This document shows positions 8,962 through 19,770 of a stretch of DNA of 64,000 nt, piece after piece. Source of the stretch: Sinohyriopsis cumingii (taxonomy: Eukaryota > Mollusca > Bivalvia > Unionida > Unionidae); the NCBI GenBank assembly GCA_028554795.2, contig CM068824.1, forward strand, positions 159,546,289 through 159,610,288. The letters run 5' to 3'. Both the position numbers and the translations under genes were made by a program. Numbering within the stretch: position 1 is the first letter of the stretch; every line of letters starts with the position of its first letter. A model generated the notes under the pieces. That model saw only the letters and a list, made by a program, of their open reading frames with translations. It did no database searches and was not told the DNA's origin.

Positions 8962-10650
8962 ATGCCTCGAAAGTGTGTTAATACCGCGGACAATTTTTCC
9001 TATATTTGTGGGGAAGTGACATTTGCCAACCAGAAGAAAAGTATCAATTCTCAAGTGAAGAAGGCATATCATCTTTACTTCGGATGCAAGGTTGGTGACC
9101 AAGACAAGCCTTGGGCTCCGCATATATGCTGTGCTACATGTACAACACAGCTTTCACAGTGGTTGAATTGCAAAAGGTCATCAATGCCGTTTGCAGTCCC
9201 AATGGTGTGGAGAGAGCCAAGCAACCACCTAAATGACTGTTACTTCTGCTTGGTTCCTCCTCTTTCCGGCGGAATAACGAAGCGAAAGAAGTCGAGAATA
9301 GTCTACCCAAACATTCCGTCTGCATTGAGACCAGTTCCACATGGTGAGGGACTTCCTATTCCAGAACCTCCAGCAGAATATTCTCTTGATTCATCTGACG
9401 AAGACAAAGGTGAGTCGACCTGTTCTTCTCCTGGTCCATCAGCATGCAGTGATCCAGATTTTCACTGTGGTGCATCATCAACCCCATACAGAATAACACA
9501 GGAAGAACTAAATGACCTGATTCGTGATTTGGACTTATCAAAGAACAAAGCAGAATTGCTAGGATCAAGACTCCAACAATGGAATCTTCTAGAAGAAGAT
9601 GTCACAATTACTGCATATCGAAAGCGCCACCAGCAATTGGAGCCTTTCTTCAGAAAGGAAAGTAATCTGATATTCTGTTCCGATATTGAGGGCCTCATGA
9701 ATGCTTTAAAAATCACTCATGACCCACAAGAATGGAGACTATTTGTGGACTCTTCGAAACTGAGTCTCAAGGCTGTGCTTTTGCACAATGGAAACATTCT
9801 TCCATCTATTCCAGTAGCGTATGCTGTCCACATGAAAGAGACATACGATAACTTAAGGCAGCTACTGAATTCCATTGAGTATAACAAGTACAGCTGGCAC
9901 CTCTGTGGTGATTTGAAGGTAGTTGCCCTTTTAATGGGACTGCAGCAAGGATATACAAAATACATGTGTTTCTTATGCGAGTGGGATAGCCGAGCAAGGG
10001 AAATGCACTACATGAGGAAGGAATGGACTCACAGGCAGAATGTAGCCATTGGAGAGAAGAATATCCAACACCCAGCTCTGGTTGAGGCTCAGAAAATCTT
10101 GCTACCACCCCTTCACATCAAACTAGGTTTGATGAAGAACTTCGTGAAAGCCATTGACCGGACTTTGCCAGCATTCCGATACCTGCATGAAAAATTCCCT
10201 CGACTCAGCGAAGCAAAGATTAAAGAGGGAGTTTTTGTGGGTCCTCAGATTCGAGAGCTTTTCAAAGATGACCGGTTCAACAACTTGCTGGAAGGTGACG
10301 CGAAACAAGCATGGAATGCTTTTCGCCTAGTTTCTACAAACTTCCTCGGAAATGTTAGGGCAGAAAACTATAAGGAACTAGTAGAAGACATGTTGATGAA
10401 GTATAAGAAACTTGGCTGCAATATGTCTCTAAAGATTCACTTCCTTCATTCCCATTTTAATTTCTTTCCTAGCAACTGTGGTATTGTTAGTGATGAACAC
10501 GGCGAACGTTTTCATCAAGATATCGCAACAATGGAACAAAGATACCAGGGAAAATGGTCCACTACAATGCTGGCTGACTACTGCTGGACACTCCTCAGAG
10601 ATGCTCCCGAACAGCTGTACAAGAGACAGGCGAAGAAATCTAAGATGTAG
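8962..10650 (+). CDS. Transposase-like protein, 562 residues
   Basis: The N-terminal 60-110 residues hold zinc-ligand pairs (CC.TC, then CYFC), followed by an acidic serine-rich linker. The core has acidic residues in a plausible RNase H-fold order: FVDSSKLSLKAVLLHNG, then CGDLKVVALLMGLQ, then CFLCEWDSRAREMH. The C-terminal part has LPPLHIKLGLMKNFVK and a final DEHGERFHQD followed by RYQGKW. The sequence recalls a family repeated in many invertebrate genomes; I cannot name it with certainty. Position inside a CACTGG-ended element with a 3-bp target duplication makes transposase the best reading. There are no stops or frameshifts, so the copy looks young. Confidence 0.75.
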   Translation: MPRKCVNTADNFSYICGEVTFANQKKSINSQVKKAYHLYFGCKVGDQDKPWAPHICCATCTTQLSQWLNCKRSSMPFAVPMVWREPSNHLNDCYFCLVPPLSGGITKRKKSRIVYPNIPSALRPVPHGEGLPIPEPPAEYSLDSSDEDKGESTCSSPGPSACSDPDFHCGASSTPYRITQEELNDLIRDLDLSKNKAELLGSRLQQWNLLEEDVTITAYRKRHQQLEPFFRKESNLIFCSDIEGLMNALKITHDPQEWRLFVDSSKLSLKAVLLHNGNILPSIPVAYAVHMKETYDNLRQLLNSIEYNKYSWHLCGDLKVVALLMGLQQGYTKYMCFLCEWDSRAREMHYMRKEWTHRQNVAIGEKNIQHPALVEAQKILLPPLHIKLGLMKNFVKAIDRTLPAFRYLHEKFPRLSEAKIKEGVFVGPQIRELFKDDRFNNLLEGDAKQAWNAFRLVSTNFLGNVRAENYKELVEDMLMKYKKLGCNMSLKIHFLHSHFNFFPSNCGIVSDEHGERFHQDIATMEQRYQGKWSTTMLADYCWTLLRDAPEQLYKRQAKKSKM

Positions 10651-10867
10651 TCAATGACTTGATTTTTTATAGGTAGGCTATTACAGTTGACCTTTTACTA
10701 TTGGAATGCATTTCGTTATGTAAACATTAATTTCTTGCAGATTACAAAAAAACTAGAGCCAATTTTGCAATTTGACTGTCATATTCGTGTTCAGCACATA
10801 AAAATTGATAAGAATTGACTAATTTTATTTCAGTAACATGACTTTTGTAAAAATTTGTTGTCCAGTG

Positions 10868-12098
10868 ATATCTGCCATAATGTGCATCATTATGTGGTGC
10901 AAAATTTATAATTTTCCACAACCTTGAGAAAGTATGACTCTTATATGCACTTTGAAAGTAACTGAAGCTACATGTATAAAATATACTTGTATGTAAAATA
11001 CAAATACGACACTTCTAATACATCACTTGCACACTAAATAAAATGAGTGAGCTACTGATGTACCTTTACTGGCTAAATATTTAACAAGTACATGGTAGGT
11101 AAGGTATACATAAGGCAAAACTGCTTGGAACATAATTGTCAAACATTGATTGCCCTTGAAATTATGCTTTAATTAGAAATGAAATGACCTTGATGGCTTT
11201 TAAGTTAATGCAAACTGTGTAATTAGAACTGAAATGGAGCCATGATGGCTTCTTGGTTAGTGCACTAGACTCACCGCCAGAAGGAAACTGGTTTGAATCC
11301 TTCCCAGACCAGGTCAGTTTAACAACCACTTTGGTGTATCTCTGAGAACGACACTTTATTCAACAGACCTTGGTACAGTATAACCTTTAATGTGTTTAGG
11401 TGCTTTTAAACACCAAACCAAAGTTGTGCATCTATTGTGAATGAAACAATTAGTATATTAGAGTCAGAAATATCTAGTTGGATATCACACACACATATTT
11501 CTAGATTATGTTTCAAAACAAAATTGTTTCAATTGACAAATTTCTGTGTACCGAATGATAAGTTCTAAGTACGTAATAAACCATTATTTTTACTCTAGCA
11601 GTTGATTTGTGCATACATCAGTGTAAGAATAACAGAATCCTTTATATTCACTGGTTTGGGATACAGAAACTCCACCCCAAAGAACAGAATTTGTACGCAG
11701 GACGAAATTTTGCTATGTTCCGGCACACAAACTGTGATTCAGTGGGTTCTCCTATGAATCTCCAATCAGAGAATCTGATGAGTAGCTTTTAGATTTTAAA
11801 TGGGAAATAGTGTTGCAAAAAGAACCATGCTGTATCATCACAACTGACAATAGCATCAGAAATATTTACATCATCAGAACGAGCATGCAGTGTTCAGTTA
11901 TAGCAACAAAAACATTGCTACAACAAGGATTATTGCTTATGGGCAGGCTATCTTTGTCTTTTTAAGACACCCCCAAAGATGATTTCATAATGGTGTGAAA
12001 ATGCCAATAAGTGCTCTCAGTATGCAATCCCACATGCCTTTCTCACATGGGCAAACTGTATCATACATGTATAAAGAAATGAGAGAAATAAATCTCAC
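10868..12098. other. Host intron with tRNA-derived SINE
   Basis: The intron contains one recognisable SINE (11228-11410). The rest is AT-rich without ORFs, splice-flanked exons or tandem repeats that I could support. Confidence 0.6.
11228..11410 (+). mobile_element. tRNA-derived SINE
   Basis: A pol III-like A box (TGGCTTCTTGGTTAGTGC, 11243-11260) is followed by a B box GGTTTGAATCC (11291-11301) at the spacing of a tRNA gene, then a non-tRNA body. The B box differs by one base from the GGTTCGAATCC consensus. The 3' end is not sharply defined. Confidence 0.65.
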
Positions 12099-12223
12099 CC
12101 GTTGTGACACTCTCTTCTCAAACCTGGACTCCATCTGGTTAAGGACACTGTGCTGTTTGCAAGAGATACTGCCGGTAAATGTCAGGGATGCTGGCTGTAC
12201 AACATCATTGGACAACTGGCGCA
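12099..12223 (-). CDS. SVEP1: SVEP1-like exon after fourth CCP
   Basis: 125 bp, phase 1 in, phase 0 out. The acceptor follows CCTGTTCATCTCAG and the donor is GTGAGA. It encodes about 41 residues with one cysteine (SISCKQHS) and a helical stretch (LNQMESRFEKRV). It belongs to the unnamed region between the last N-terminal CCP and the next domain in SVEP1-like proteins. Phase agreement with exons on both sides supports it. Confidence 0.7.
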
Positions 12224-12414
12224 CTGAGATGAACAGGAAATGGATAATATGGGTAAGTTTGAAAAGATAACTTGTTTATTAGTGATTTATGCATAAATTA
12301 TACAGTACTTGTATTCTAAAATTTACTTTGCTAGACAAGTCAGTTTCAAAGGAGACTGACTTGTACAAAACTGAGAACTCAGGTAAGTATCCTTACATTC
12401 AACTTTAATAGAAC

Positions 12415-12640
12415 ACTTATGATTAACATGAATATGATTAACATGATGAATATGATTAACATGAATATGATTAACATGATGAATATTATTAACATGAATA
12501 TGACTAACATGATGAATATGATTAACATGAATATGACTAACATGATGAATATGATTAACATGAATATGACTAAAATGAATATGATTAACATGAATATGAT
12601 TAACATGAATATGATTAACATGATGAATATGATTAAGAAA
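12415..12640. repeat. 15/18-bp minisatellite (GATTAACATGAATAT)n
   Basis: Alternating ATTAACATGAATATG and ATTAACATGATGAATATG units, about 14 in all. It generates low-complexity ORFs on both strands (Asn/Met-rich and Ile/Met-rich) that are artefacts. Confidence 0.9.
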
Positions 12641-12971
12641 TCCATTGAGTATGAAAACACACTGTCATAGATTTTTTCCCTCTCTTTTGAAGAGTCATCT
12701 GAAGCCCTGAACGACTTATACAACATGTAATCTGACTTTTCTTCTAGGCAACTGAAGCACTCTTATCTTGATCCTGACTTTAGGGTTTTGATCACTTCTA
12801 CTGCAGTTACAATTTCAGCCGCAAAATCAGCCTACCAGTTATTTCTAACACTGATATGCTTTTGACTGCAAATAATACTCTACCAGTGGGTTTCATGGTT
12901 TCATGGCAGGCAAGTACAGACGCAGATGTAACAAGATATGATTTCACTTTCAAACATCCAATTATCCTCAC

Positions 12972-13163
12972 CTGAGCAGTCTGGTACAGGAAGTTTATCC
13001 CTTGGCTCCCAGATGTTGTCATATGCACATATATACTCCTTTGCAGGGGATATGGCAAATGCATAGTCCTCCATACATGTGAATCTGCACACCACTCCCT
13101 CATCCAGTTCATTGCAGGTTCGGTTGCCATTCACTGGGGTAGAGGGATACTCACAAGGGTGAG
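12972..13163 (-). CDS. SVEP1: SVEP1-like exon, CCP/sushi domain 4
   Basis: 192 bp, phase 1-1. It encodes one CCP module: PCEYPSTPVNGNRTC, CRFTC, then PVPDCS, with the four cysteines and the aromatic/glycine pattern of the family. The donor GTGAGG and acceptor after TTCCTGGACAG are good. CCP modules mediate protein-protein contacts in extracellular adhesion proteins. Confidence 0.85.
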
Positions 13164-13489
13164 CTGTCCAGGAAAACAATGTAAGTATTAGTCCTTTGAC
13201 AAAATCAAAGACTGATTACAATAAAGAAAATATAACTTGATTTTCAGGATGTACTCTTTAGTAATTTGCATAAATTCTGAAACTTAATGTGCAATGCAGA
13301 CTTTATGATGAATCACGAAATACTAACAGCACTTCTGTAGTTCGAAGGTTATGATTAAACTGTAAAATTGTACAATGAATCCCGGAATTTGCCAATCAAA
13401 AAAGGTTTTACAAAAGTATAATCTCCTTTATTTGGTTGATCAAAAAGTTCAAGCTAAAGATTCAGCTCAATAATTGTATTACCTAAAGG

Positions 13490-14420
13490 ACAGGCACTCT
13501 AGCTCTCAAGAGTGGAGATGTACCAAATAACAATAAAGACTGTGCAAGGTTTAAATATGTATAGTCAAACATGAAGGTCATACATGTTGAACAAATGATG
13601 AAAGCATTGGTATATAATGTGTGACCATAACCACAAGATCAAATGGACAGGCACACATGTTGCAGAATGAATTACCTTGGTTTCATAAAAATTATTCATC
13701 CAGCATATAAACAAAATTGCTCAAAAGGTTTAGGAAATTATAAGCAAATGAAAAACTTTGACCAAAGCCTTAATACAAGTTTTATAGGAGTATATCACAG
13801 ATGTTAAAATGCAATAGGTGAGAGCATAAGTGCAAAATAAATTGTCCTAGTTTCAGGCTGATTAAAACTAGGTAAAAAGAAAATCCATCAAGAAACAAAA
13901 GCAACTGCCTTAACCCTTAAGTAAAATGTTCAATGGTTCTGGCCTTGACCATAAGGTCAAAGAGGTAAGCATGCATGTCACCGAATGTATTGTCCTAGCT
14001 TCATAATGATTCATCCCAAGTATGAAGACAATTCATTAAGTGCTTTAGCAATGATAAGTAAATTAGAATCGTTAAGCAAAATTGTAATGGTTCTACGACT
14101 GTGGCCTTGACCCCAAGATCAAAGGGGGAAGCAAGCATATCACAGAATAAATTACCCTAGTCTCATGATGATTCAGGCCAAGTATAAATTTAATTTATCA
14201 TGGAGTTTAATAAATATATAAAAATTAGAAAATATTTTGAACCTAAAAATCTTTTGGCAAATTTTCTTTGACAGGGTTCCTTGACCACAAGGTATAGGTG
14301 AGCAAACATGAATAGAATAAATTGTCTTAGCTTCATCATACATGGAGTTTATGCAAAGTATGATGAGACTTTATGAAAGGGTTTTTAAAAACAATATGCT
14401 AATTACAAACATTAACCCAA
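13490..14420. repeat. Diverged tandem repeat, about 170-200 bp unit
   Basis: Several related units carry GGCCTTGACC, AAGATCAAA(G/T)GG, a (CAGAAT)AAATT(A/G)(C)CCTAG segment and TCATGATGATTCA. Copies are strongly diverged. The block fills the intron between the CCP4 and second HYR exons. No gene is seen in it. Confidence 0.6.
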
Positions 14421-14732
14421 ACCTCACTGGTGGCATGGCCACTGCTGCCATTTGAAAAGTGATTGTTATGTCCTGCTTCACACTAATGTGGGCTGGACAA
14501 AAAGCCACTAAAATTGCAAAAATACAATAAGGTTAAGCAAACTTTTGATATATATATATGAGAATAAAGAATTTATTACTTTAGTTTGTCTCACAGTAAA
14601 GTAATAAGTGCGAGGCGAAATGTCTTTCAATATAATTCAAATCATATATGAAAATTGTTTCTATTCTATTATATATTCTGATGGTTATGCATGTATTCCT
14701 GAAGGATCAATTTAATTCTGGTAGTTACTTAC

Positions 14733-14969
14733 GTATAACATTTATTTCTATAGTGCAAGTGCTATTATTGCCACTTTTGTCATGTGCAGTGTAGGTCACT
14801 ATAGTCTTTCCAGTTGAGAACAGTCCTGGAGAATGTGATCTTTCAACTTTGACCTCTTGTCCCGAGTTGTCACTGAAGAGTGGTTCCTCCCATGACACGT
14901 TAGCATATTGTTCTGGGGACACGAGTGGAAGTGGGGAATGACATCTGTCTATTCGAGGAGGCTGGTAGT
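14733..14969 (-). CDS. SVEP1: SVEP1-like exon, second HYR domain
   Basis: 237 bp, phase 1-1. It encodes a HYR (hyalin repeat) module, an immunoglobulin-like fold: PPRIDRC, WEEPLFSDNSG, then GKTIVTYTAHDKSGN and CTIEINV. The donor is GTAAGT and the acceptor follows TTCTATTTCAG. It is the exon immediately downstream of the 25.3-kb intron that carries the Polinton. Confidence 0.88.
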
Positions 14970-15531
14970 CTGAAATAGAATCAAACAAGAAATATCTTTA
15001 TATAAAAACTGATGCATGATGAAGTTACCAATAAGGGAGTAGTGGTGATGGCAGTGATACCATAAATAGTCATATACACAGATTGTAAACTAAGATAAAC
15101 TTATATGATGCTCTACAGGAACATTTCCAATACTGAGTGCTGACCGCACTACACTCATCACTATCAAAACCAACATACTTCAAGGATGGGCAAAACAATC
15201 CAACAACATCCTCAATCAACAGTCCTTCATCAGCAGGCAGGCATTTGATAGGATTTGCCAAGTGTAAATCACTTTCTCATTCTCCATAGCTGACCGAGAC
15301 CTTGAAAAATTCCACCTGCTTCACATGACAAAGTACAAAGAGCCTAGTGTCAATCAATATGTCATTTTCTCATTCTCCATAGCTGACCGATATCTTGAAA
15401 GCAATCTAACTGCTGTCACATGACAAAGTACCTAGAACAGATGCTGTGCTAGCAGAAGTCTACAAAGGCACAGACTCACACATGGCATAAAAATACTGAC
15501 TGAATTCTAGCAGACATGTAGTATGATGTAC

Positions 15532-15725
15532 CCCCCCCCCCCAGTCACATTATCCTGAAACCAGGCTGACCAATCCTAACACTAACCTCTTAATGCTGAG
15601 CGCTAAGTAAGGAAGCTGTTAGTACTATTTTTATAAGCCTTTGTTATGACTTGGCATCCAAGGCATATGCTCTAAAAATAAGCCACCAGAGCGGTGCTAT
15701 TTATGAAGCTAAACCATTTTCATAT
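15532..15725 (-). mobile_element. SINE fragment with GGATAATGTGACTGGG tail
   Basis: Read on the minus strand, it starts with CACCGCTCTGGTGGCTTA, an A-box-like segment, then a degraded B-box-like region and the 3' tail motif GGATAATGTGACTGGG. The same tail, in shorter and better form, is at 58240-58320, so both belong to one tRNA-derived family. Confidence 0.55.
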
Positions 15726-17309
15726 GGGCTGACTAAAGAAAGTGATTAATATAAGATGGCAGGACAGGGTCCCAGACACTGAGGGTGTCACATGACCAGG
15801 CATTCCAAGCATCCACGCTCTGATGATGAACTCACAGTTGAGATGAGAAGGCTACATCACCAGGATGTCAGATTACCAAGGAAGACATTATATAGCAAAA
15901 TGAAGGAGGGAAAGCAATCTCAGAAGAAACACTTCAAAGATTCCCTCAAATCATCCTTGAAACACTTCAGCACTGACACTGAGTCTTAGGAAGATCTCAC
16001 ATAGGGTCACTCCATCTGGTGGAGAATCATTTATACTAGACCTACATATTTTGAATAGCAAAAAAACTGCAGAAGCATTGCAGAGCATGAGTAGTGTAAA
16101 TCTCAGAAAGCAGCACATCCTCTTTTGATCAAGCAAGCCAAAGCTGCATCTCCTGTCAAGTGTGCCACAAACAGTTCAGAGAACAAAGTCGCCTGATCAG
16201 CCACTCAGATACAAAAGAAATAACAATGAAATTAAACAATAAGTCTTAACGTCATGAAAAAAATCCAACTATACTCAAATTTCAAGGAAATCAAATACAA
16301 AAATCTGGGTCAGATGGAACAATATCTATGTGATTATGACATTTTCCATTAACCAAACAAGTCTTCATCCATGAACCTGGAAATACCATATTGAAACATG
16401 CATACAGATGCTTTTGAGCCATTAAACAACCTGTCCATGAATATTTTCGCCCAATCAATAAATTCTGCTTTATCACTTCGAGATGTTGTGATGGTCAAAC
16501 ATAACCTTAATTAGATTAAAAGACAAATTATGATATTTTTTTAAATGCAAATAAATTTTACTCAAAAAGAACAAAGAAAATACGTGCTAAAGTATTCCAA
16601 AATCTATGCGTATAACCAACACTGGTAACTTATGGCCCTTTCCGCACACCGCCCAAGAGAGCCAAGTCGCAAGCTATTTTCACATAGCATACGAACTGTA
16701 ATGGATCAACCCTTGAACTTTCATGCGGTGGGGTTGGAGTGGGAGAAGGTGTATTTGTTTTGGAGAAGAAAAAAATCCAGCCACCATATAGCTTGAAACA
16801 AATATTCTTGCTTTGATAAAGAAATATTATGTCCATTACATTAGCTGCAAACTATAATACCTCGGTTCAAAAGATAATACCAGCACCGAGCTTTTCCCCC
16901 ACCTCCCAATAAATTAAATAATGTTCGGTGAATAAAAAAACTTAGAACACGAGCACATGGGTTCCACCATTTACAGGCAGTTACCAAAAGGGGCGCTGCG
17001 AGTCATACTGATTCACTGATGGGAACAGTTATCGATAATGATAGTTCATTATACATGTATCCTCTCAATGTATGACTGAAAATAATTAGAATCTAATAAT
17101 GATGTTAGAAACTAGATCAACTCCTAACCTGATTTCGCTCCGGTGCGATTCCACCTCACCCCCGTCCCCAATAAACTCGCCTAATCGAATAATTTTTCTT
17201 CCAGAATTGTTGCCATGGAAAGGTGTCTCCTTAAACTAGCACAAAAACTTACATATATGACTTGGTACACACAAAATAACGTTTAAAGATATCAACAATC
17301 GTTCCCACT

Positions 17310-17525
17310 GGTAGGTAGAATTGGTAACAGTAATTCCAACATTCTTAGAAAAGGGTTGACATTGGTAGGTAGAATTGGTAACAGTAATTCCAACATTCTT
17401 AGAAACGGGTTGACATTGGTAGGTAGAATTGGTAACAGTAATTCCAACATTCTTAGAAAAGGGTTGACATTGGTAGGTAGAATTGGTAACAGTAATTCCA
17501 ACATTCTTAGAAAAGGGTTGAGTAG
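17310..17525. repeat. 54-bp tandem repeat, four copies
   Basis: Units start with GGTAGGTAGAATTGG at 17310, 17364, 17418 and 17472 and are almost identical, implying recent expansion. It ends about 90 bases from the left Polinton end and may be part of the original insertion region. Confidence 0.92.
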
Positions 17526-17615
17526 GTGATCCGATTATTGGAGGACAACATATGAGAAGCTAACTTGTTAACTGTAAGAAAATTATTTGTTTCATGCAAA
17601 TAATAAGATAAGGAT

Positions 17616-17862
17616 AGCAGCAGGGAAGTTCTACAGACCAGACCGTTCCAACAAAAAAAAACCTTCTATGAGAACATTTTCTGTAGAAACCTCAGAAAAC
17701 AGAAATAAACCTTTCCAGAAAAACTAATTTGCGTAAATTCAACCCCTAATGCAATTTTTGTGTGCGAATTATGTCATTCTGGACAATAGAAAAAATATGA
17801 TTTTTCGGGGGGGGGGTGGAAAAATGATCGGGTGTCGATGAAGTTTGCAAGGGAAAGGCTGC
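17616..17862 (+). repeat. Polinton left terminal inverted repeat (247 bp)
   Basis: It begins AGCAGCAGGGAAG and ends GGAAAGGCTGC. It pairs base for base with 31913-32159, including a 9-base A run and a 10-base G run; I found no difference by eye. The first gene starts 46 bases inside it. Confidence 0.95.
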
Positions 17863-17908
17863 GGATACTAATTTTACTTCACAATAAAACAATATCATTG
17901 AAAATAAG

Positions 17909-19273
17909 ATGAGTCGAAAAACTAGCACAGTTGGAGAACCTCATTCTGCAAGATTAACACGAGAAGAATTAGCGGCAGTAAGGAAACTCATTCCGACAAA
18001 AAAATTATTTAAGAAAAAAGTTCGTGAGTATGATGATTCACAATATCATATTGGTGAAGTATCGTCAAAATGGTTGAGTCCAGTCACTGGAGTTATCGAA
18101 CAAGTCGCATATGGCAAACAACAAAAGGATAAGGAACTTAAAGATCTTGGGCTTATTCCCATGACGAGAGATATTGAGCAACATACCCAAGTGGTTCCGG
18201 GTCAACTTGAGCAAATTCGACACGAACAAGAACAAACACGAATACAAGCACAAGCACAAGCGCAAGCGCAAGCACAAGCGCAAGCACAAGCACAAGCACA
18301 AGCGCAAGCACAAGCACAAGCGCAAGTACAAGCACAAGCACAAGCACAAGCACAAGCACAACCTCAAAGGGAAAAAATAAAAATTTCGGGTTCCGATAAA
18401 TTTACCGATGAAACTATCGCAAGAATAAAATCAATGAATCCGGATGAGGTTGTAAAATTTACTGTGGAAAATTTTGATAAAAACAGACGAAAAAAACTGA
18501 TGAAACCGGGTCAATCCGAGAGAGTAACATACACAAATTGGATAAGGTGGGTATATTATGCATACAAGAATGTCAAAGTAGTTAAATTTAATGATCCAGA
18601 ATATGCTAAATTTATTCTTTTGGTAGGTAGTTATGAAAATATATACAAATCTAAACCATTATTGCTATCTTTGTCTTCATTTCACAAAGTTGAACCCGAA
18701 CCAGAGAAAGTTGAATCCGAATTTACAAAAATTAGACAAAAAAGAATCATGCCATCAAGATATTTTACCCGTGATGCTCTTGAAAAATTTAGTGACGAAG
18801 ATAAATTAATTCAAATTGTTAGATTTGGTTTTATGGAATCAGAAAATTATTTGAAAACAAAATATCATGATTTAAAAATGTCAAGGGAACAATGGATACC
18901 CACTGTGTATTTTGCTTCTGTGGGAAAACCTATTGATATCGAAGATCCCGATTACAAAAATTTTACAAGAAAAATAAGACAATTAGATCAGGAAGAAATA
19001 TCAAAATCGCCCGAAGAACTTGAAGATGAACCTGAAGATGAACCTGAAGATGAACCTGAAGATGAACCCAAAACAGGAAGTGGATATACCATCTGTCCTG
19101 ACAGTGTTGTCAACGACGTATCTCGCCTCGAAGTATTAATCGGAGGAAAACGAGCTGGAAATAACTCTCGTGAAATAATCAACGAAGCCTCAGATATTTG
19201 TCAGCGATTATTTCGTGGTGGTATCATTGATTCTCACATTTACAAGGAACTCGTCGATGAGCTTATCGATTAA
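17909..19273 (+). CDS. QA-repeat virion protein with conserved C-terminal motif
   Basis: 454 residues. The N-terminal 105 are basic and polar. Residues near 112-150 are a nearly pure Gln-Ala repeat encoded by CAAGCA/CAAGCG hexanucleotides. Two similar helical segments follow (residues about 165-230 with FTDETIARIKSMNPDE; about 285-350 with FTRDALEKFSDEDK), each with a YxNWIRW- or QWIPTVYF-type end, suggesting an internal duplication. Then come four EDEP repeats and a C-terminal LEVLIGGKRAGNNS...ICQRLF...YKELVDELI motif that I recall from Polinton-type proteins of unknown role. LIGG matches the adenain cleavage consensus. It is first in the virion gene block, so a structural or core role is likely; this is inference. 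Confidence 0.65.
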   Translation: MSRKTSTVGEPHSARLTREELAAVRKLIPTKKLFKKKVREYDDSQYHIGEVSSKWLSPVTGVIEQVAYGKQQKDKELKDLGLIPMTRDIEQHTQVVPGQLEQIRHEQEQTRIQAQAQAQAQAQAQAQAQAQAQAQAQAQVQAQAQAQAQAQPQREKIKISGSDKFTDETIARIKSMNPDEVVKFTVENFDKNRRKKLMKPGQSERVTYTNWIRWVYYAYKNVKVVKFNDPEYAKFILLVGSYENIYKSKPLLLSLSSFHKVEPEPEKVESEFTKIRQKRIMPSRYFTRDALEKFSDEDKLIQIVRFGFMESENYLKTKYHDLKMSREQWIPTVYFASVGKPIDIEDPDYKNFTRKIRQLDQEEISKSPEELEDEPEDEPEDEPEDEPKTGSGYTICPDSVVNDVSRLEVLIGGKRAGNNSREIINEASDICQRLFRGGIIDSHIYKELVDELID

Positions 19274-19293
19274 AATAACACAATTGAAATAAC

Positions 19294-19764
19294 ATGATTG
19301 TTCACAAATATCAGCGCAGACCAAGACAGGTCCGCGTAGTTAACTCTCGATTGCCAGTGTACAAATATATCCACGGTAATGGATTCGGTGATATCATTGG
19401 AAGTCTTGTCACGCGAGTAATACCTAAAATTGGACCCGTGATTAAGCAATTTGGGTTGAAAGCAATAGGAAAGATAGGCGAGACTGCTGTTTCTGGTATC
19501 GGTAATTTGGCTAGTAAAGGCTTCAACGCTATCAAAGATAAAATATTAAGTTTAGTACGTAAAAAGCAACCCGTCAAATTACCCATTACCAGCGAAATGC
19601 CACCTGAAGTCAGTAAGGCCATAAATGATGCGGCAAATAAAAAAATAAATGATCTAGCACAGGAAGCTGCTATAACAAATCTAGCGCAGGAAGTTGCTAA
19701 TACAAATCCAGCAAATACAAGTTTCATTTCAGGCGATGGTCTTCGTTTTAGACGATATTATTAA
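19294..19764 (+). CDS. Small virion protein, pVI-like
   Basis: 156 residues: a basic N-terminus, a glycine-rich amphipathic/hydrophobic region (residues about 30-75, GFGDIIGSLVTRVIPKIG then KAIGKIGETAVSGIGN), and a polar Ala/Asn tail. Two sites fit the adenovirus protease rule (M/I/L)xGx-G: IHGN before G near residue 30 and ISGDG near the C-terminus. Release of an amphipathic peptide by the protease is how adenovirus protein VI breaks membranes, so a similar role is plausible. It starts 20 bases after the previous stop and ends 6 bases before the capsid gene. Confidence 0.6.
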   Translation: MIVHKYQRRPRQVRVVNSRLPVYKYIHGNGFGDIIGSLVTRVIPKIGPVIKQFGLKAIGKIGETAVSGIGNLASKGFNAIKDKILSLVRKKQPVKLPITSEMPPEVSKAINDAANKKINDLAQEAAITNLAQEVANTNPANTSFISGDGLRFRRYY

Positions 19765-19770
19765 TAATAA

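Larger units (their letters stand above)
8468..10867 (+). mobile_element. 2.4-kb DNA transposon with CACTGG termini
   Basis: The ends are CACTGG(T/A)CAACA in inverted orientation (8468-8480 and 10855-10867). A second, subterminal inverted segment around GAACACGAATAT lies near 8534 on the left and 10786 on the right, followed on both sides by TTGGCTCT. The trinucleotide ATA flanks both ends (8465-8467 and 10868-10870), fitting a 3-bp target duplication. CACTG-type ends and 3-bp duplications are known from the CACTA (EnSpm/CMC) superfamily, so that is my tentative class. It has a single intact ORF and lies in an SVEP1 intron. Confidence 0.75.
14970..17615. other. Long intron, part left of the Polinton
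   Basis: Contents seen: a SINE (15532-15725), a poly-C run (15531-15542) and a 54-bp tandem repeat at 17310-17525 ending about 90 bases from the provirus. Short ORFs here have no domain motifs or splice context, and I see no further exon. Confidence 0.6.

Noticed and set aside
12379..12726. Hydrophobic Ile/Met-rich ORF resembling a membrane protein
   Set aside because: It is the antisense reading of the ATTAACATGAATATG minisatellite.
15070..15261. 63-codon minus-strand ORF with several cysteines, possibly another SVEP1 exon
   Set aside because: No consensus acceptor/donor pair in phase, and the HYR exons on either side already join in phase without it.
18065..18367. Leu/Val- and Cys/Leu-rich ORFs antisense to the QA-repeat gene
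   Set aside because: Shadow frames of the CAAGCA repeat inside a real gene.
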